Assembly: GCA_948566455.1 (NCBI GenBank)
Contig: CAOYQO010000015.1
Coordinates: 14,087 to 78,086, forward strand
Reading direction: 5' to 3'
DNA from: an uncultured Phocaeicola sp.
Lineage (GTDB): Bacteria > Bacteroidota > Bacteroidia > Bacteroidales > Bacteroidaceae
Length of the DNA: 64,000 nt
Position 1 is the stretch's first letter; each line of letters starts with the position of its first letter. The translations under genes and the position numbers were made by a program. Below are positions 49,451-57,830 of the stretch, piece after piece. Below the pieces are notes generated by a model that saw only the letters and a list, made by a program, of their open reading frames with translations, had not been told where the DNA came from and ran no database searches.

Positions 49451-50917
49451 TTATTCAAATGAGCCCATGCGGAGCATGTTCACTTCTTGTTCCGTCAGGT
49501 AACGCCAGTCACCGCGACGCAAACCTTTTTTAGTCAGGCCAGCAAAATAAACGCGGTCCAGCTTGATTACCTTATATCCCAAGGATTCAAAAATACGACG
49601 CACAATACGGTTCTTTCCGGAATGGATTTCAATACCGACTTGTGATTTGTCTGTTTCCGATGCATAGCTGATGGCATCTGCATGGATCTCTCCATCATCC
49701 AATGTCACACCTGCTGCAATCTGGTCAAGATCTGCCTTGGTTACATTCTTATCACAATATACATGATAAATCTTCTTCTTCAAATACTTAGGATGAGTCA
49801 GCTTGGAAGCCAAATCACCATCGTTAGTTAACAGTAATACACCGGTAGTATTACGATCCAAACGCCCAACTGGATAAATACGCTCCTTACAAGCACCTTT
49901 CACAAAATCCATTACAGTCTTACGTTCCTGAGGATCATCAGAAGTAGTCACACAATCCTTCGGTTTATTCAACAAAATATAAGTTTTACGTTCAATACTT
50001 ACCGGTTCGTCATGGAACTTCACTTCGTCAGTACGCTTGATCTTAGTACCTAATTCGGTTACCACTTCACCATTTACACTGACTACACCTGCTGTAATAA
50101 ACTCATCAGCCTCACGACGGGAACATATACCTGCATTAGCCAAGAACTTGTTCAGACGAATCGGCTCATTTGGATCGGTCAATATATCTTTATATTCAAT
50201 CTGTTTCTTCAGACTATACTTTGCATTCGGGTTATAATCAGCCGTACGGGGGCGATAGGGACGATTGTATCCACCACCTTGATAACCACCGGTACGAGGA
50301 CGATAAGGACGGTCGCCGCCTTGATTATAACCGCCGGTACGAGGACGCGGAGTGTAAGAACGCTGTTCACCACCTTCACCGCTGTTAAAACGGGGACGCG
50401 GAGTATATGGACGCTGCTCACCACCTTCGCGATTATATCCTCCGGTGCGGGGACGCGGAGTATAAGGACGCTGCTCACCACCTTCGCGATTATAGTTTGT
50501 ACGGGGACGGTATTGACGTTCACCACCTTCCTCACCATTATTGAAACGAGGGCGCGGAGTATATGGACGCTGCTCACCACCTTCACGATTATAATTTGTA
50601 CGAGGACGGTATGAACGTTGTTCTCCTCCATCCTCACTGTTAGGATTAAAGCGGGGACGTTGCGGACGGTCACCATTATTATTATAGCGATTATAGGAAG
50701 GACGGTCACCGTTGTTATAAGAAGAACGGTAAGGACGGTCGCCACCTTCGCGATTATAGCTGTTCGTACGAGGACGGTAAGGACGCTGTTCGCCGTCGTT
50801 GTTGTATCTGTTGTAATTACTGTCTCTGTTATAAGACTTATAACCACCATCACGGCTTACATTCTGGTTTTCTTCGTTTGCAGCACCTTCTTGTCTGCTT
50901 TCATTTTCTGTACTCAT
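49451..50917 (-). CDS. RluB/RsuA-type pseudouridine synthase with long Arg/Tyr/Gly/Asn repeat tail
   Basis: 488 residues. The C-terminal half is a complete pseudouridine synthase: S4 RNA-binding domain about 253-300 (RLNKFLANAGICSRREADEFI) and catalytic domain from about 310, with the catalytic Asp354 in GRLDRNTTG. This is the large-subunit RluB-like group. The N-terminal 240 residues are low complexity, with many copies of a unit like YNREGGEQRPYTPRPR. Such RGG/Arg-Tyr tails are disordered, bind RNA and can drive condensation. It lies between purB (75 bases) and asnS (22 bases). Confidence 0.93.
   Translation of the reverse strand: MSTENESRQEGAANEENQNVSRDGGYKSYNRDSNYNRYNNDGEQRPYRPRTNSYNREGGDRPYRSSYNNGDRPSYNRYNNNGDRPQRPRFNPNSEDGGEQRSYRPRTNYNREGGEQRPYTPRPRFNNGEEGGERQYRPRTNYNREGGEQRPYTPRPRTGGYNREGGEQRPYTPRPRFNSGEGGEQRSYTPRPRTGGYNQGGDRPYRPRTGGYQGGGYNRPYRPRTADYNPNAKYSLKKQIEYKDILTDPNEPIRLNKFLANAGICSRREADEFITAGVVSVNGEVVTELGTKIKRTDEVKFHDEPVSIERKTYILLNKPKDCVTTSDDPQERKTVMDFVKGACKERIYPVGRLDRNTTGVLLLTNDGDLASKLTHPKYLKKKIYHVYCDKNVTKADLDQIAAGVTLDDGEIHADAISYASETDKSQVGIEIHSGKNRIVRRIFESLGYKVIKLDRVYFAGLTKKGLRRGDWRYLTEQEVNMLRMGSFE
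50228..50845 (-). repeat. In-frame tandem repeats coding the pseudouridine synthase tail
   Basis: About 620 bases of imperfect repeats of roughly 36-60 bases, visible on the plus strand as recurrent GGACGCGGAGTATANGGACG and CACCACCTTCGCGATTATA words. Unit number probably varies between strains by slippage or recombination without breaking the frame. Confidence 0.85.
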
Positions 50918-50950
50918 GGTTTTCCTTTTGTTTATTAATTAATGTATAAC

Positions 50951-50968
50951 GCCCTCTCGGGCTTTTTT
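50951..50968 (+). terminator. Plus-strand terminator in the purB to pseudouridine synthase gap
   Basis: GCCC-tctc-GGGC followed by six T on the plus strand only. Both flanking genes are on the minus strand, so it would stop antisense transcription rather than the operon. Confidence 0.6.
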
Positions 50969-50992
50969 GATTAAAATCCAACTAACTATTTT

Positions 50993-52339
50993 TTAAATAC
51001 CTGTATAATTATGCGGTGTAATCACTCGCAGTTCCTTTTTAATATCTTCGCTTACATTTAGTGTTTCTATGAATTCTTTAATAGCCCCTTCTGTGATAGC
51101 TTGGTTTGTACGGGTCAAAGCTTTCAATGCCTCATACGGATGAGGATAGGCTTCGCGGCGCAAAATAGTCTGGATAGCTTCCGCCACCACACTCCAACAA
51201 TTATCCAAGTCGGCATAGATTGCTTTCTCATTCAGCAACAGTTTACGCAGACCTTTCAACGAACTTTGGATAGCAATCACAATGTGACCGAAAGGTACAC
51301 CGACGTTACGCAACACAGTAGAGTCTGTCAAGTCACGTTGCAAGCGGGAAACAGGCAACTTAGAAGAAAGATGCTCCAGAATAGCATTTGCCATCCCCAG
51401 GTTACCCTCTGCATTTTCGAAGTCGATGGGGTTTACTTTGTGCGGCATAGCGCTGGAACCGACTTCGCCCGCTTTAATCTTCTGTTTGAAGTACTCCATA
51501 GAGATGTACTGCCAAAAGTCGCGGTTCATGTCAATCATAATGGTATTGATGCGCTTCATGGCATCAAAGATGGCTCCCAGATTATCATAATTAGAAATCT
51601 GAGTAGTATATTCCTCACGTTCCAACCCCAGCTTCTCTGCCACGAACTGATTTCCGAATGCTTTCCAGTCATATTCGGGATAAGCTACATGATGTGCATT
51701 GTAATTACCCGTCGCACCACCGAATTTAGCCGTGACAGGACAAGCTTTCAATACAGCCAGCTGACGATTCAGACGATAAACGAAAACCATGATTTCTTTA
51801 CCCAGGCGAGTAGGAGAAGCAGGCTGCCCATGTGTTTTTGCCAACATAGGGATATTTGCCCATTCTTCAGCGTATGTAGTCAACTGAGCAATCAGCTCTT
51901 CAATTTGCGGATAGTACACTTGTTCCAATGCCTCCTTTATAGACAAAGGTACAGAAGTATTGTTTATGTCCTGTGATGTCAATCCGAAATGAATGAATTC
52001 CTTGTATTCCTCCATTCCGCCCAACTTATCGAATTCTTCTTTGATGAAATATTCTACAGCCTTTACATCGTGGTTTGTTACACTTTCTATCTCTTTAATA
52101 CGCTGTGCATCAGCTTCTGAAAAATTCTTATAAATAGCGCGCAATGCATCAAAACGTGCATGATCAAAGCTTTTCAGCTGTGGCAACGGTAGTTCACACA
52201 GAGTGATAAAGTATTCAATTTCTACCTGCACACGGTACTTGATGAGTGCAAATTCAGAAAAATAAGAGGCCAAAGCTCCCGCTTTTCCTCTGTATCGACC
52301 GTCAATAGGTGATATTGCCGTGAGTAAATCGAGCTCCAT
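50993..52339 (-). CDS. purB: Adenylosuccinate lyase
   Basis: 448-residue fumarase-superfamily enzyme acting twice in purine synthesis (SAICAR and adenylosuccinate cleavage). Start ELDLLTAISPIDGRYRGKAG; TSQDINNTSVPL, KTHGQPASPTRLGKEI and signature GSSAMPHKVNPIDFENAEGN (catalytic Ser loop) are intact, as is SRLQRDLTDSTVLRNVG. It is the first gene of the run purB - pseudouridine synthase - asnS and has its own promoter box. Confidence 0.97.
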   Translation of the reverse strand: MELDLLTAISPIDGRYRGKAGALASYFSEFALIKYRVQVEIEYFITLCELPLPQLKSFDHARFDALRAIYKNFSEADAQRIKEIESVTNHDVKAVEYFIKEEFDKLGGMEEYKEFIHFGLTSQDINNTSVPLSIKEALEQVYYPQIEELIAQLTTYAEEWANIPMLAKTHGQPASPTRLGKEIMVFVYRLNRQLAVLKACPVTAKFGGATGNYNAHHVAYPEYDWKAFGNQFVAEKLGLEREEYTTQISNYDNLGAIFDAMKRINTIMIDMNRDFWQYISMEYFKQKIKAGEVGSSAMPHKVNPIDFENAEGNLGMANAILEHLSSKLPVSRLQRDLTDSTVLRNVGVPFGHIVIAIQSSLKGLRKLLLNEKAIYADLDNCWSVVAEAIQTILRREAYPHPYEALKALTRTNQAITEGAIKEFIETLNVSEDIKKELRVITPHNYTGI

Positions 52340-52367
52340 ATTATATTCTTTGATAATTATCAGACTG

Positions 52368-52375
52368 CAAAATTA
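52368..52375 (-). promoter_or_regulatory. -7 promoter box of purB
   Basis: Minus-strand TAATTTTG, 28 bases before the purB ATG. Confidence 0.5.
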
Positions 52376-52432
52376 ATTCTTTTTCTTGAGTTTAACGGCC
52401 TGAAGATGCATAAAGTTTGCGAAAATGAAGAT

Positions 52433-53782
52433 TTATTTCACAAATCCCTTTTTAGTCCATTTCAGACTGTTCCAACGCTGTACAAAGATAATACCACGAA
52501 GATTTTCATCCAGCACAAACGCACACCACATACCTACCAATCCCCATCCCCAATGAATGCCGAACAAGAAACCACAACCTACGGCAACACTCCACTGAAC
52601 AACAAATCCTACATAAAACGGATAATTTACATCACCCGTTGCACGTAAAGCATTCGTCGCATAAATATTAATAGCCCGTCCCACTTCCAAAATCACATCA
52701 ATAAACAGGATAATAGTACCCAGACGGATAATTTCCGGATTATCTGTCAACCAGCTAAACAAGGTATGCCCCATCAAAGCCCAGATACAGGATAAAACCA
52801 AAGAAACCAAAATAGAAATACGCATCACATATTTGCCTAACAGATAGGCTGCATGAATTTTCCTTTCACCTACCAGATGTCCGATACAGATGGCTCCGCC
52901 TTGTGCCATGGCAATAGCAAACAAATAAACGAACATCACTATATTCACCACATAGGTACGGGTAGCCAGCGCTTCATTCCCCAACATATTAATAAAATAG
53001 GTCAATACTACCTGAGAGAAACTGTAGGACATATTTTCTCCGGCCGAGGGGACTCCGATTTTCAACAGGTTTTTCAGCTCGACAAACGGGAAGGGGCAAA
53101 AATAGGATAACGGAAATCTGGGAATATGCTTGCGGAAAAGAATTACAAAAAGTATCACCATAGATACCCCTCGGGCAAATGCTGTAGAGATAGCCGCACC
53201 TTCCACTCCCAAAGCCGGCATGCCGAACTTACCGAAAATCAGCGAATAGTTACCGATGATATTCAGAATATTCACAACTACCGTTACCATCATGGGATAA
53301 ACCGCTTTGTTAGCACTACGCAAAGAGGCAGAAATAGTCAGAGATATGGCTTGAAAAAAAGCGAATGCCCCTACTATCTTCATGTAACTCACTCCATATT
53401 CCATCAGTTCGGGACGAAGTCCCATCATAGATAGCAGAGAAGTGGCTCCGTAATGCAGAATAGCACTGACAAACAGGCCGAACACCAAATTGAGTATCAA
53501 TGATACTCCCACCACCTGCACCATATTCTTGTGCATTCTTGCTCCCAAATATTGCGAACAGAGTACGGAAGTTCCTATATTAATCACCTCGAATATCAGG
53601 AAAGCAAACATGATGAGCTGGTTGACCACCCCGACGGCAGCCACACTATTGTCTGAATACTGACTCAGCATCACGGTATCTACCGCGCCCAGCATCATAA
53701 TCAGCAATGTTTCAATGAAAATAGGAACCGCCAGTCTGGCAAGGTTCTTTCGTACACTTCTCGGTTCTTGAATTACGTCCAC
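52433..53782 (-). CDS. MATE family efflux transporter (GTG start)
   Basis: 449-residue inner-membrane cation-driven multidrug exporter of the NorM/DinF type. Two six-helix halves are visible, each with the MATE pattern (LARLAVPIFIETLLIMMLGA at the start of half 1, LKIGVPSAGENMSYSFSQVV at the start of half 2). The start codon is GTG at 53782: a stop lies two codons upstream in frame, and the first internal ATG would remove the first helix. The -7 box is 24 bases upstream. Cargo unknown. Confidence 0.93.
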   Translation of the reverse strand: MDVIQEPRSVRKNLARLAVPIFIETLLIMMLGAVDTVMLSQYSDNSVAAVGVVNQLIMFAFLIFEVINIGTSVLCSQYLGARMHKNMVQVVGVSLILNLVFGLFVSAILHYGATSLLSMMGLRPELMEYGVSYMKIVGAFAFFQAISLTISASLRSANKAVYPMMVTVVVNILNIIGNYSLIFGKFGMPALGVEGAAISTAFARGVSMVILFVILFRKHIPRFPLSYFCPFPFVELKNLLKIGVPSAGENMSYSFSQVVLTYFINMLGNEALATRTYVVNIVMFVYLFAIAMAQGGAICIGHLVGERKIHAAYLLGKYVMRISILVSLVLSCIWALMGHTLFSWLTDNPEIIRLGTIILFIDVILEVGRAINIYATNALRATGDVNYPFYVGFVVQWSVAVGCGFLFGIHWGWGLVGMWCAFVLDENLRGIIFVQRWNSLKWTKKGFVK

Positions 53783-53806
53783 TTGTTACCCTTGATTTTC
53801 GGGGTG

Positions 53807-53814
53807 CAAAGGTA
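53807..53814 (-). promoter_or_regulatory. -7 promoter box of the MATE gene
   Basis: Minus-strand TACCTTTG, exact consensus, supporting the GTG start at 53782. Confidence 0.65.
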
Positions 53815-53944
53815 CAGACTTTTCACGATGTAACGGTTTGATTTATATCAAGAAATACGAACTTAAGATTTTTACAAGGAGATAAACAGGAATCTGATCT
53901 TTTCTTTTTATCTTTAGAACCGAATCTTAAATCAACATATTAAC

Positions 53945-55438
53945 ATGAAAAAAGGACTCCTCTTGTTATCTGCAATTCTTGCATTGGGCTCCCTGTCTTC
54001 ATCCGCCCAAAGAAGAACGGCTACCATGACTGATGAAGAAATGTACCTTGATGCCATGCATCGTAACATCACTACCGAAAAGATTTTCGGTTATGTAAAG
54101 CAACTTTCAGACCCGGCCTTGGAGGGACGACTCGCAGGTTCGCCCGGAATGGCTAAAGCTGTAGATATCGTAAAAGGATATTTTAAAGAGTGGAAACTAA
54201 TACCTCGTGGTGAGAATGGTTCCTACATACAGCTATTCCCCCACCCTTGTGTAGAGATACAACCGGGAAGCACTATGGATATCCTATTTCCTGTCACCCA
54301 AGACAAGAAAAAAACTGTATGGATCTCCAAGACATACCCTTGGGCAGATGGTTGGTTTGCCGGAGGAATGACCAGTAACGGAGAAGTGACAGCCGATGTG
54401 GTATATGCCGGATTTGGCGTTACAGCACCCGAATTAGGATATGATGATTACAAAGACATAGATGTAAAAGGCAAGATTGTGCTGGTAGAGGAAGAAACAC
54501 CCAATATAAGCCGTAACCCCGATTCACTGGCCATGTGGTACAAACATACTTTGCACCAAACCAAGCTGAACAACGCTGCAGCCCATGGTGCGGCAGGCTT
54601 GTTATACAAATGGGTTCCCGGTCCGAATGCCCCCTATAATCCGGGATTTGTCTATTGTCATGTTACAGACACTGTGGTCAATGATATTTTCAGGGGAACA
54701 GGCAAGACCTATAAAGAAACCATCCGGCAGATTTATAAGACTCAGAAGCCTGCCTCTTTCCATACCGGAAAGAGAGCCCACATCAAAATGAATGCTACCT
54801 ATAATCCCAATGCTACTGGAAAAAATATTTTGGGCATGATCAAAGGCAGTGATCCTATACTATGCAATGAATATGTAATCATTTCCGCCCATCTGGACCA
54901 CTTAGGAATGATTCCTTTCCTAATTGAAGGAGCGAATGACAACAATTCTTCCTCCGCTGCCATGCTGGGAGTAGCCGAAGCACTGGCAAAATCAAAGATA
55001 AAACCGAAACGCAGCATCATCTTTATGAGTGTGGACGGCGAGGAGGCCGGACTCACCGGAAGTACCTACTACACCAACCATTCCCTTGTGCCCCAAAACA
55101 AAGTGGTAGCAATCCTGAATCTGGAACAAGTGGGTGTAGGTGAGATGCTAGGAGCGAATTATCACTATAAATACCCCGAACTGGCTGAGCTATCAGAGAA
55201 AGCCAATGATAGGTATGTACATCGACGTCTGTTCACTAGTGAGACTCATTTCCTGACCCGCCCTCGCACAGACGGTGCAGTCTTTATGAAAGCCGGCTAT
55301 CCATGTATAGACTTATGGGCCTTGGGAGGCGGTTATTACCATCATCCCAAAGATAACACCCAATCTATCAATCCCGATATCCTCCGAGCTGCAACCGAAT
55401 GGTTATACTGGACTACAATTTTTATAGCAGACAAGTAA
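53945..55438 (+). CDS. Secreted M28 family zinc peptidase with PA domain
   Basis: 497-residue exported aminopeptidase-like enzyme. Signal MKKGLLLLSAILALGSLSSSAQ. A protease-associated insert lies at about 150-290 (VVYAGFGVTAPELGYDDYKD, KGKIVLVEEE). The M28 domain has ISAHLDHLG (His, Asp ligands), ANDNNSSSAAMLGV, MSVDGEEAGLTGS (Glu pair) and a C-terminal HHPKDNTQ with the last His ligand, so the metal site looks complete. It would act in the periplasm on peptides. A weak promoter-like TATCTTTA lies at about 53909-53918. Single gene with terminator. Confidence 0.93.
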   Translation: MKKGLLLLSAILALGSLSSSAQRRTATMTDEEMYLDAMHRNITTEKIFGYVKQLSDPALEGRLAGSPGMAKAVDIVKGYFKEWKLIPRGENGSYIQLFPHPCVEIQPGSTMDILFPVTQDKKKTVWISKTYPWADGWFAGGMTSNGEVTADVVYAGFGVTAPELGYDDYKDIDVKGKIVLVEEETPNISRNPDSLAMWYKHTLHQTKLNNAAAHGAAGLLYKWVPGPNAPYNPGFVYCHVTDTVVNDIFRGTGKTYKETIRQIYKTQKPASFHTGKRAHIKMNATYNPNATGKNILGMIKGSDPILCNEYVIISAHLDHLGMIPFLIEGANDNNSSSAAMLGVAEALAKSKIKPKRSIIFMSVDGEEAGLTGSTYYTNHSLVPQNKVVAILNLEQVGVGEMLGANYHYKYPELAELSEKANDRYVHRRLFTSETHFLTRPRTDGAVFMKAGYPCIDLWALGGGYYHHPKDNTQSINPDILRAATEWLYWTTIFIADK

Positions 55439-55446
55439 CCGGATAT

Positions 55447-55495
55447 AAGAAATCCCGGCGAGTCATCGCTCTGCTGGGATTTCTTTATCTAACCG
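55447..55495. terminator. Terminator between the M28 and GntR genes
   Basis: Perfect 10-base arms AAGAAATCCC (55447-55456) and GGGATTTCTT (55486-55495) around a 29-base loop with partial inner pairing. Confidence 0.75.
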
Positions 55496-55535
55496 ATGTT
55501 GTGTATGTGTTGTCGTAGATGTGCTTGGTGTTGTG

Positions 55536-55901
55536 TCATTGTTGAGTCAGATATTCCTTATACATTTTTTCTATCTCCTTCATGGGAATATCCAATGTCT
55601 TCACTTGTCTGAAAAACTCAGGCAGGTCTTCATGCAGGAATGTATTTTTCCGTAAAGCAATAATCCGGTCTTTAGCCCCTGCCGATACAAAATAACCAAT
55701 GCCGCGTTTATTGTGAATGATCTCTTGTCCCTGAAGGTAATCATACGTGCGGACCACCGTATTTGCATTCACCTCCACTGTGGCGGCGTATTCTCTGACC
55801 GATGGAATACGCTCTTCTTCCGTATATTGTCCTTGCAGGATTTCATCACATATCCGGTCAGCTATCTGCAAGTAAATGGATTTACTTTCTTTAAATTTCA
55901 T
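55536..55901 (-). CDS. GntR-family (YtrA-type) transcriptional regulator
   Basis: 121-residue regulator of the short YtrA subgroup: winged-helix domain at about 10-75 (SIYLQIADRICDEILQGQYT, IPSVREYAATVEVNANTVVRTYDYL) and a short dimerisation tail without ligand domain. It overlaps the permease gene by 4 bases and is the last gene of the ABC operon. YtrA-type proteins usually repress the ABC transporter they are encoded with. Confidence 0.94.
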   Translation of the reverse strand: MKFKESKSIYLQIADRICDEILQGQYTEEERIPSVREYAATVEVNANTVVRTYDYLQGQEIIHNKRGIGYFVSAGAKDRIIALRKNTFLHEDLPEFFRQVKTLDIPMKEIEKMYKEYLTQQ

Positions 55902-56788
55902 AGCAAACGGAATTTGGGTTTAATAACTTGTGAACGGGTAAAGAGCCGGTAACTCAGCCACCAGTTGAACATGGTGAATGCACTGAAGAACGCCACCCCT
56001 AAGGAAAGTAACTTGTTTAATGTCACCCACTGGAAATTAGCTTCCAGCCATTCGGCGAAACTACGCATACCGTCATTGCCTACCCATGATATGATATGTA
56101 CTGACAAGACCGAACACAGAATAGAAATAAGCATCAATGTACCCAATGTCTTGAAAAAAGGTTTCTTGTACCAATAACTCCCCCCTAGAATATAAAGTGA
56201 ATGTGACCACACCAAGAAAGCCCATCCGCACAGCTCACCCAGCCAGTTCTGGTAGGACATATTCAAAGCGGATCCCGATCCCCTAAATACCTGTTCTCCA
56301 TCTATAGCAGCCATAGAAAGAAGATGGTACAACACTGATTGATGGAATGCCTCGGGCAAATTAAACAAAGGAAGTACAAGATAACGCGTAATCTCTGCCA
56401 ATGAAGCGGCAACTATAATGGCTGCGGCCATCCCTACCGTAACAATTAAAAATCGTGCTACAAATTTCTCTATCATAGTCGCCGGAAGCATCAGAAAAGC
56501 GATACGTTTTTCTTTTGTAATCATGTTTTCCATAATGTTGGCAGCATAAGCAATACTGGCAATACCAATGATAAAAACAAAGGTCCCCATTATATTAGAA
56601 CAATAAGTAGTAAACGATATCTGAGAAGACCTACCAGAACTCATTGTCCACATATGAAGTATCATTACCAAGGCGAATGCAGCATAAATTCCTATCAAAC
56701 GATAAAGATTCGTTTTCCAATTTTCCATAATCTCGCGTTTCATTACCATTGCAATACGCGAAAAGCTAAAGAAGTTATTCGTATCCAT
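55898..56788 (-). CDS. ABC transporter permease-like membrane protein
   Basis: 296-residue integral membrane protein with about six hydrophobic segments. It begins with a cytoplasmic stretch FSFSRIAMVMKREIMENWKT before the first helix, as in ABC-2 permeases. I recognise no closer family. It sits between the ATPase (14 bases) and the GntR regulator (4-base overlap), which makes it the membrane partner of that ATPase. Confidence 0.85.
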   Translation of the reverse strand: MDTNNFFSFSRIAMVMKREIMENWKTNLYRLIGIYAAFALVMILHMWTMSSGRSSQISFTTYCSNIMGTFVFIIGIASIAYAANIMENMITKEKRIAFLMLPATMIEKFVARFLIVTVGMAAAIIVAASLAEITRYLVLPLFNLPEAFHQSVLYHLLSMAAIDGEQVFRGSGSALNMSYQNWLGELCGWAFLVWSHSLYILGGSYWYKKPFFKTLGTLMLISILCSVLSVHIISWVGNDGMRSFAEWLEANFQWVTLNKLLSLGVAFFSAFTMFNWWLSYRLFTRSQVIKPKFRLL

Positions 56789-56802
56789 AATGTTTGTGTG
56801 TG

Positions 56803-57645
56803 TTACTTGTTAAACATGGTTTGCATTTTTTCTCTCTCTGCCAGCATAGCGTTGAATAATACTTCCAGATTCAAATTCGTTTCCTCATTCTCAGTGTTCG
56901 GGAAGATGACACTGTTTCCCTGGACGGACGGCTGGACATAGAGTGCTGTGTCCGTCGGTTCATTCATGCCTTGCTCTGCAAAATAGACTTTGTCACAGAT
57001 GGTCTTTACCGATGCATTCAACAATACGCGGGTACCGTCAATAATAACCACATGATCCAGCAGGCTGTCAATATCTCTCACCTGGTGCGTAGAGATGATG
57101 ACTGATTTTTCATCGGTCATGCCCGAAGCGATTACTTTACGAAACTGACTTTTAGAAGGAATATCCAATCCGTTGCTGGGCTCGTCCATTACCAACAAAG
57201 AGGTATTGGTAGCTAATGCAAAGCACATAAATGCTTTCTTCTTCTGTCCCATCGAAAGCTCGCCCAAATGAATATCTTCATTCATATCAAAATCACGAAG
57301 GCAAGTGCTCAAGAGTTCATTGCTGAAATTCGGATAAAACGGAGTATTCAGCTTCAAGTATTGTTTCAAACTGACTGATGGCAAAGCAAATTCTTCAGGC
57401 ACTAGAAACATGTCCTGCAAAGTCAGGGGATAGCGCATGGAAACATCCACCCCTTTGTAAAGCACCCGTCCGGCCTGAGGACGAAGCAAACCTGTCATTA
57501 AATAAAGCAAAGTAGATTTACCTGTACCGTTCTTCCCTAAAAGGCCGTAAACTGAACCTTTGTCCAATGCTAGCGAGAAGTCATCAAAGACTTTCTGTTT
57601 TCTCTTTCCATAACTGAAAGACAAGTTCTTTACTTCAATCATCAT
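56803..57645 (-). CDS. ABC transporter ATP-binding protein
   Basis: 280-residue ATPase. Walker A GKNGTGKST (37-45), Q-loop-like DMFLVPEEF, signature LSMGQKKK, Walker B LLVMDEPSNGLD, and a switch His in ISTHQVRDIDSLLDH. The signature LSMGQ in place of LSGGQ is common in YtrB-like ATPases. First gene of the ATPase - permease - GntR operon, with promoter and operator candidate just upstream. Transported compound unknown; YtrABC-like systems often answer cell-envelope stress. Confidence 0.95.
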   Translation of the reverse strand: MMIEVKNLSFSYGKRKQKVFDDFSLALDKGSVYGLLGKNGTGKSTLLYLMTGLLRPQAGRVLYKGVDVSMRYPLTLQDMFLVPEEFALPSVSLKQYLKLNTPFYPNFSNELLSTCLRDFDMNEDIHLGELSMGQKKKAFMCFALATNTSLLVMDEPSNGLDIPSKSQFRKVIASGMTDEKSVIISTHQVRDIDSLLDHVVIIDGTRVLLNASVKTICDKVYFAEQGMNEPTDTALYVQPSVQGNSVIFPNTENEETNLNLEVLFNAMLAEREKMQTMFNK

Positions 57646-57671
57646 TGTGTTTATGGTTTTATTAGTTATTT

Positions 57672-57695
57672 AGTGTATTAGTTGATTAGTACACT
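57672..57695 (-). promoter_or_regulatory. Operator candidate for the GntR regulator
   Basis: Inverted repeat AGTGTA (57672-57677) and TACACT (57690-57695) with 12 bases between, lying at the predicted transcription start of the ABC operon, the usual place for repressor binding. Confidence 0.55.
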
Positions 57696-57696
57696 G

Positions 57697-57726
57697 TAAA
57701 TGTATATAGTTTATTTGAATAAACAA
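57697..57726 (-). promoter_or_regulatory. Promoter of the ABC-GntR operon
   Basis: Minus-strand TTG (57726-57724), 19-base spacer, TACATTTA (57704-57697), one base off the -7 consensus. Between the boxes is the palindrome-like TTTATTCAAATAAA. Confidence 0.55.
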
Positions 57727-57830
57727 GAAGAATGACTCATCTTTAATATTCATTAACCGTTAAACGAATTAAGCGGGCGGCAACCAAGTACTGTCCGCTC
57801 AACTCAAATGATAAATGAAAAAAAGAAGGA

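Noticed and set aside
50209..50853. Other-frame open readings across the repeat region of the pseudouridine synthase gene
   Set aside because: Repeats keep several frames open; only the minus-strand frame joined to the S4 and catalytic domains is supported.
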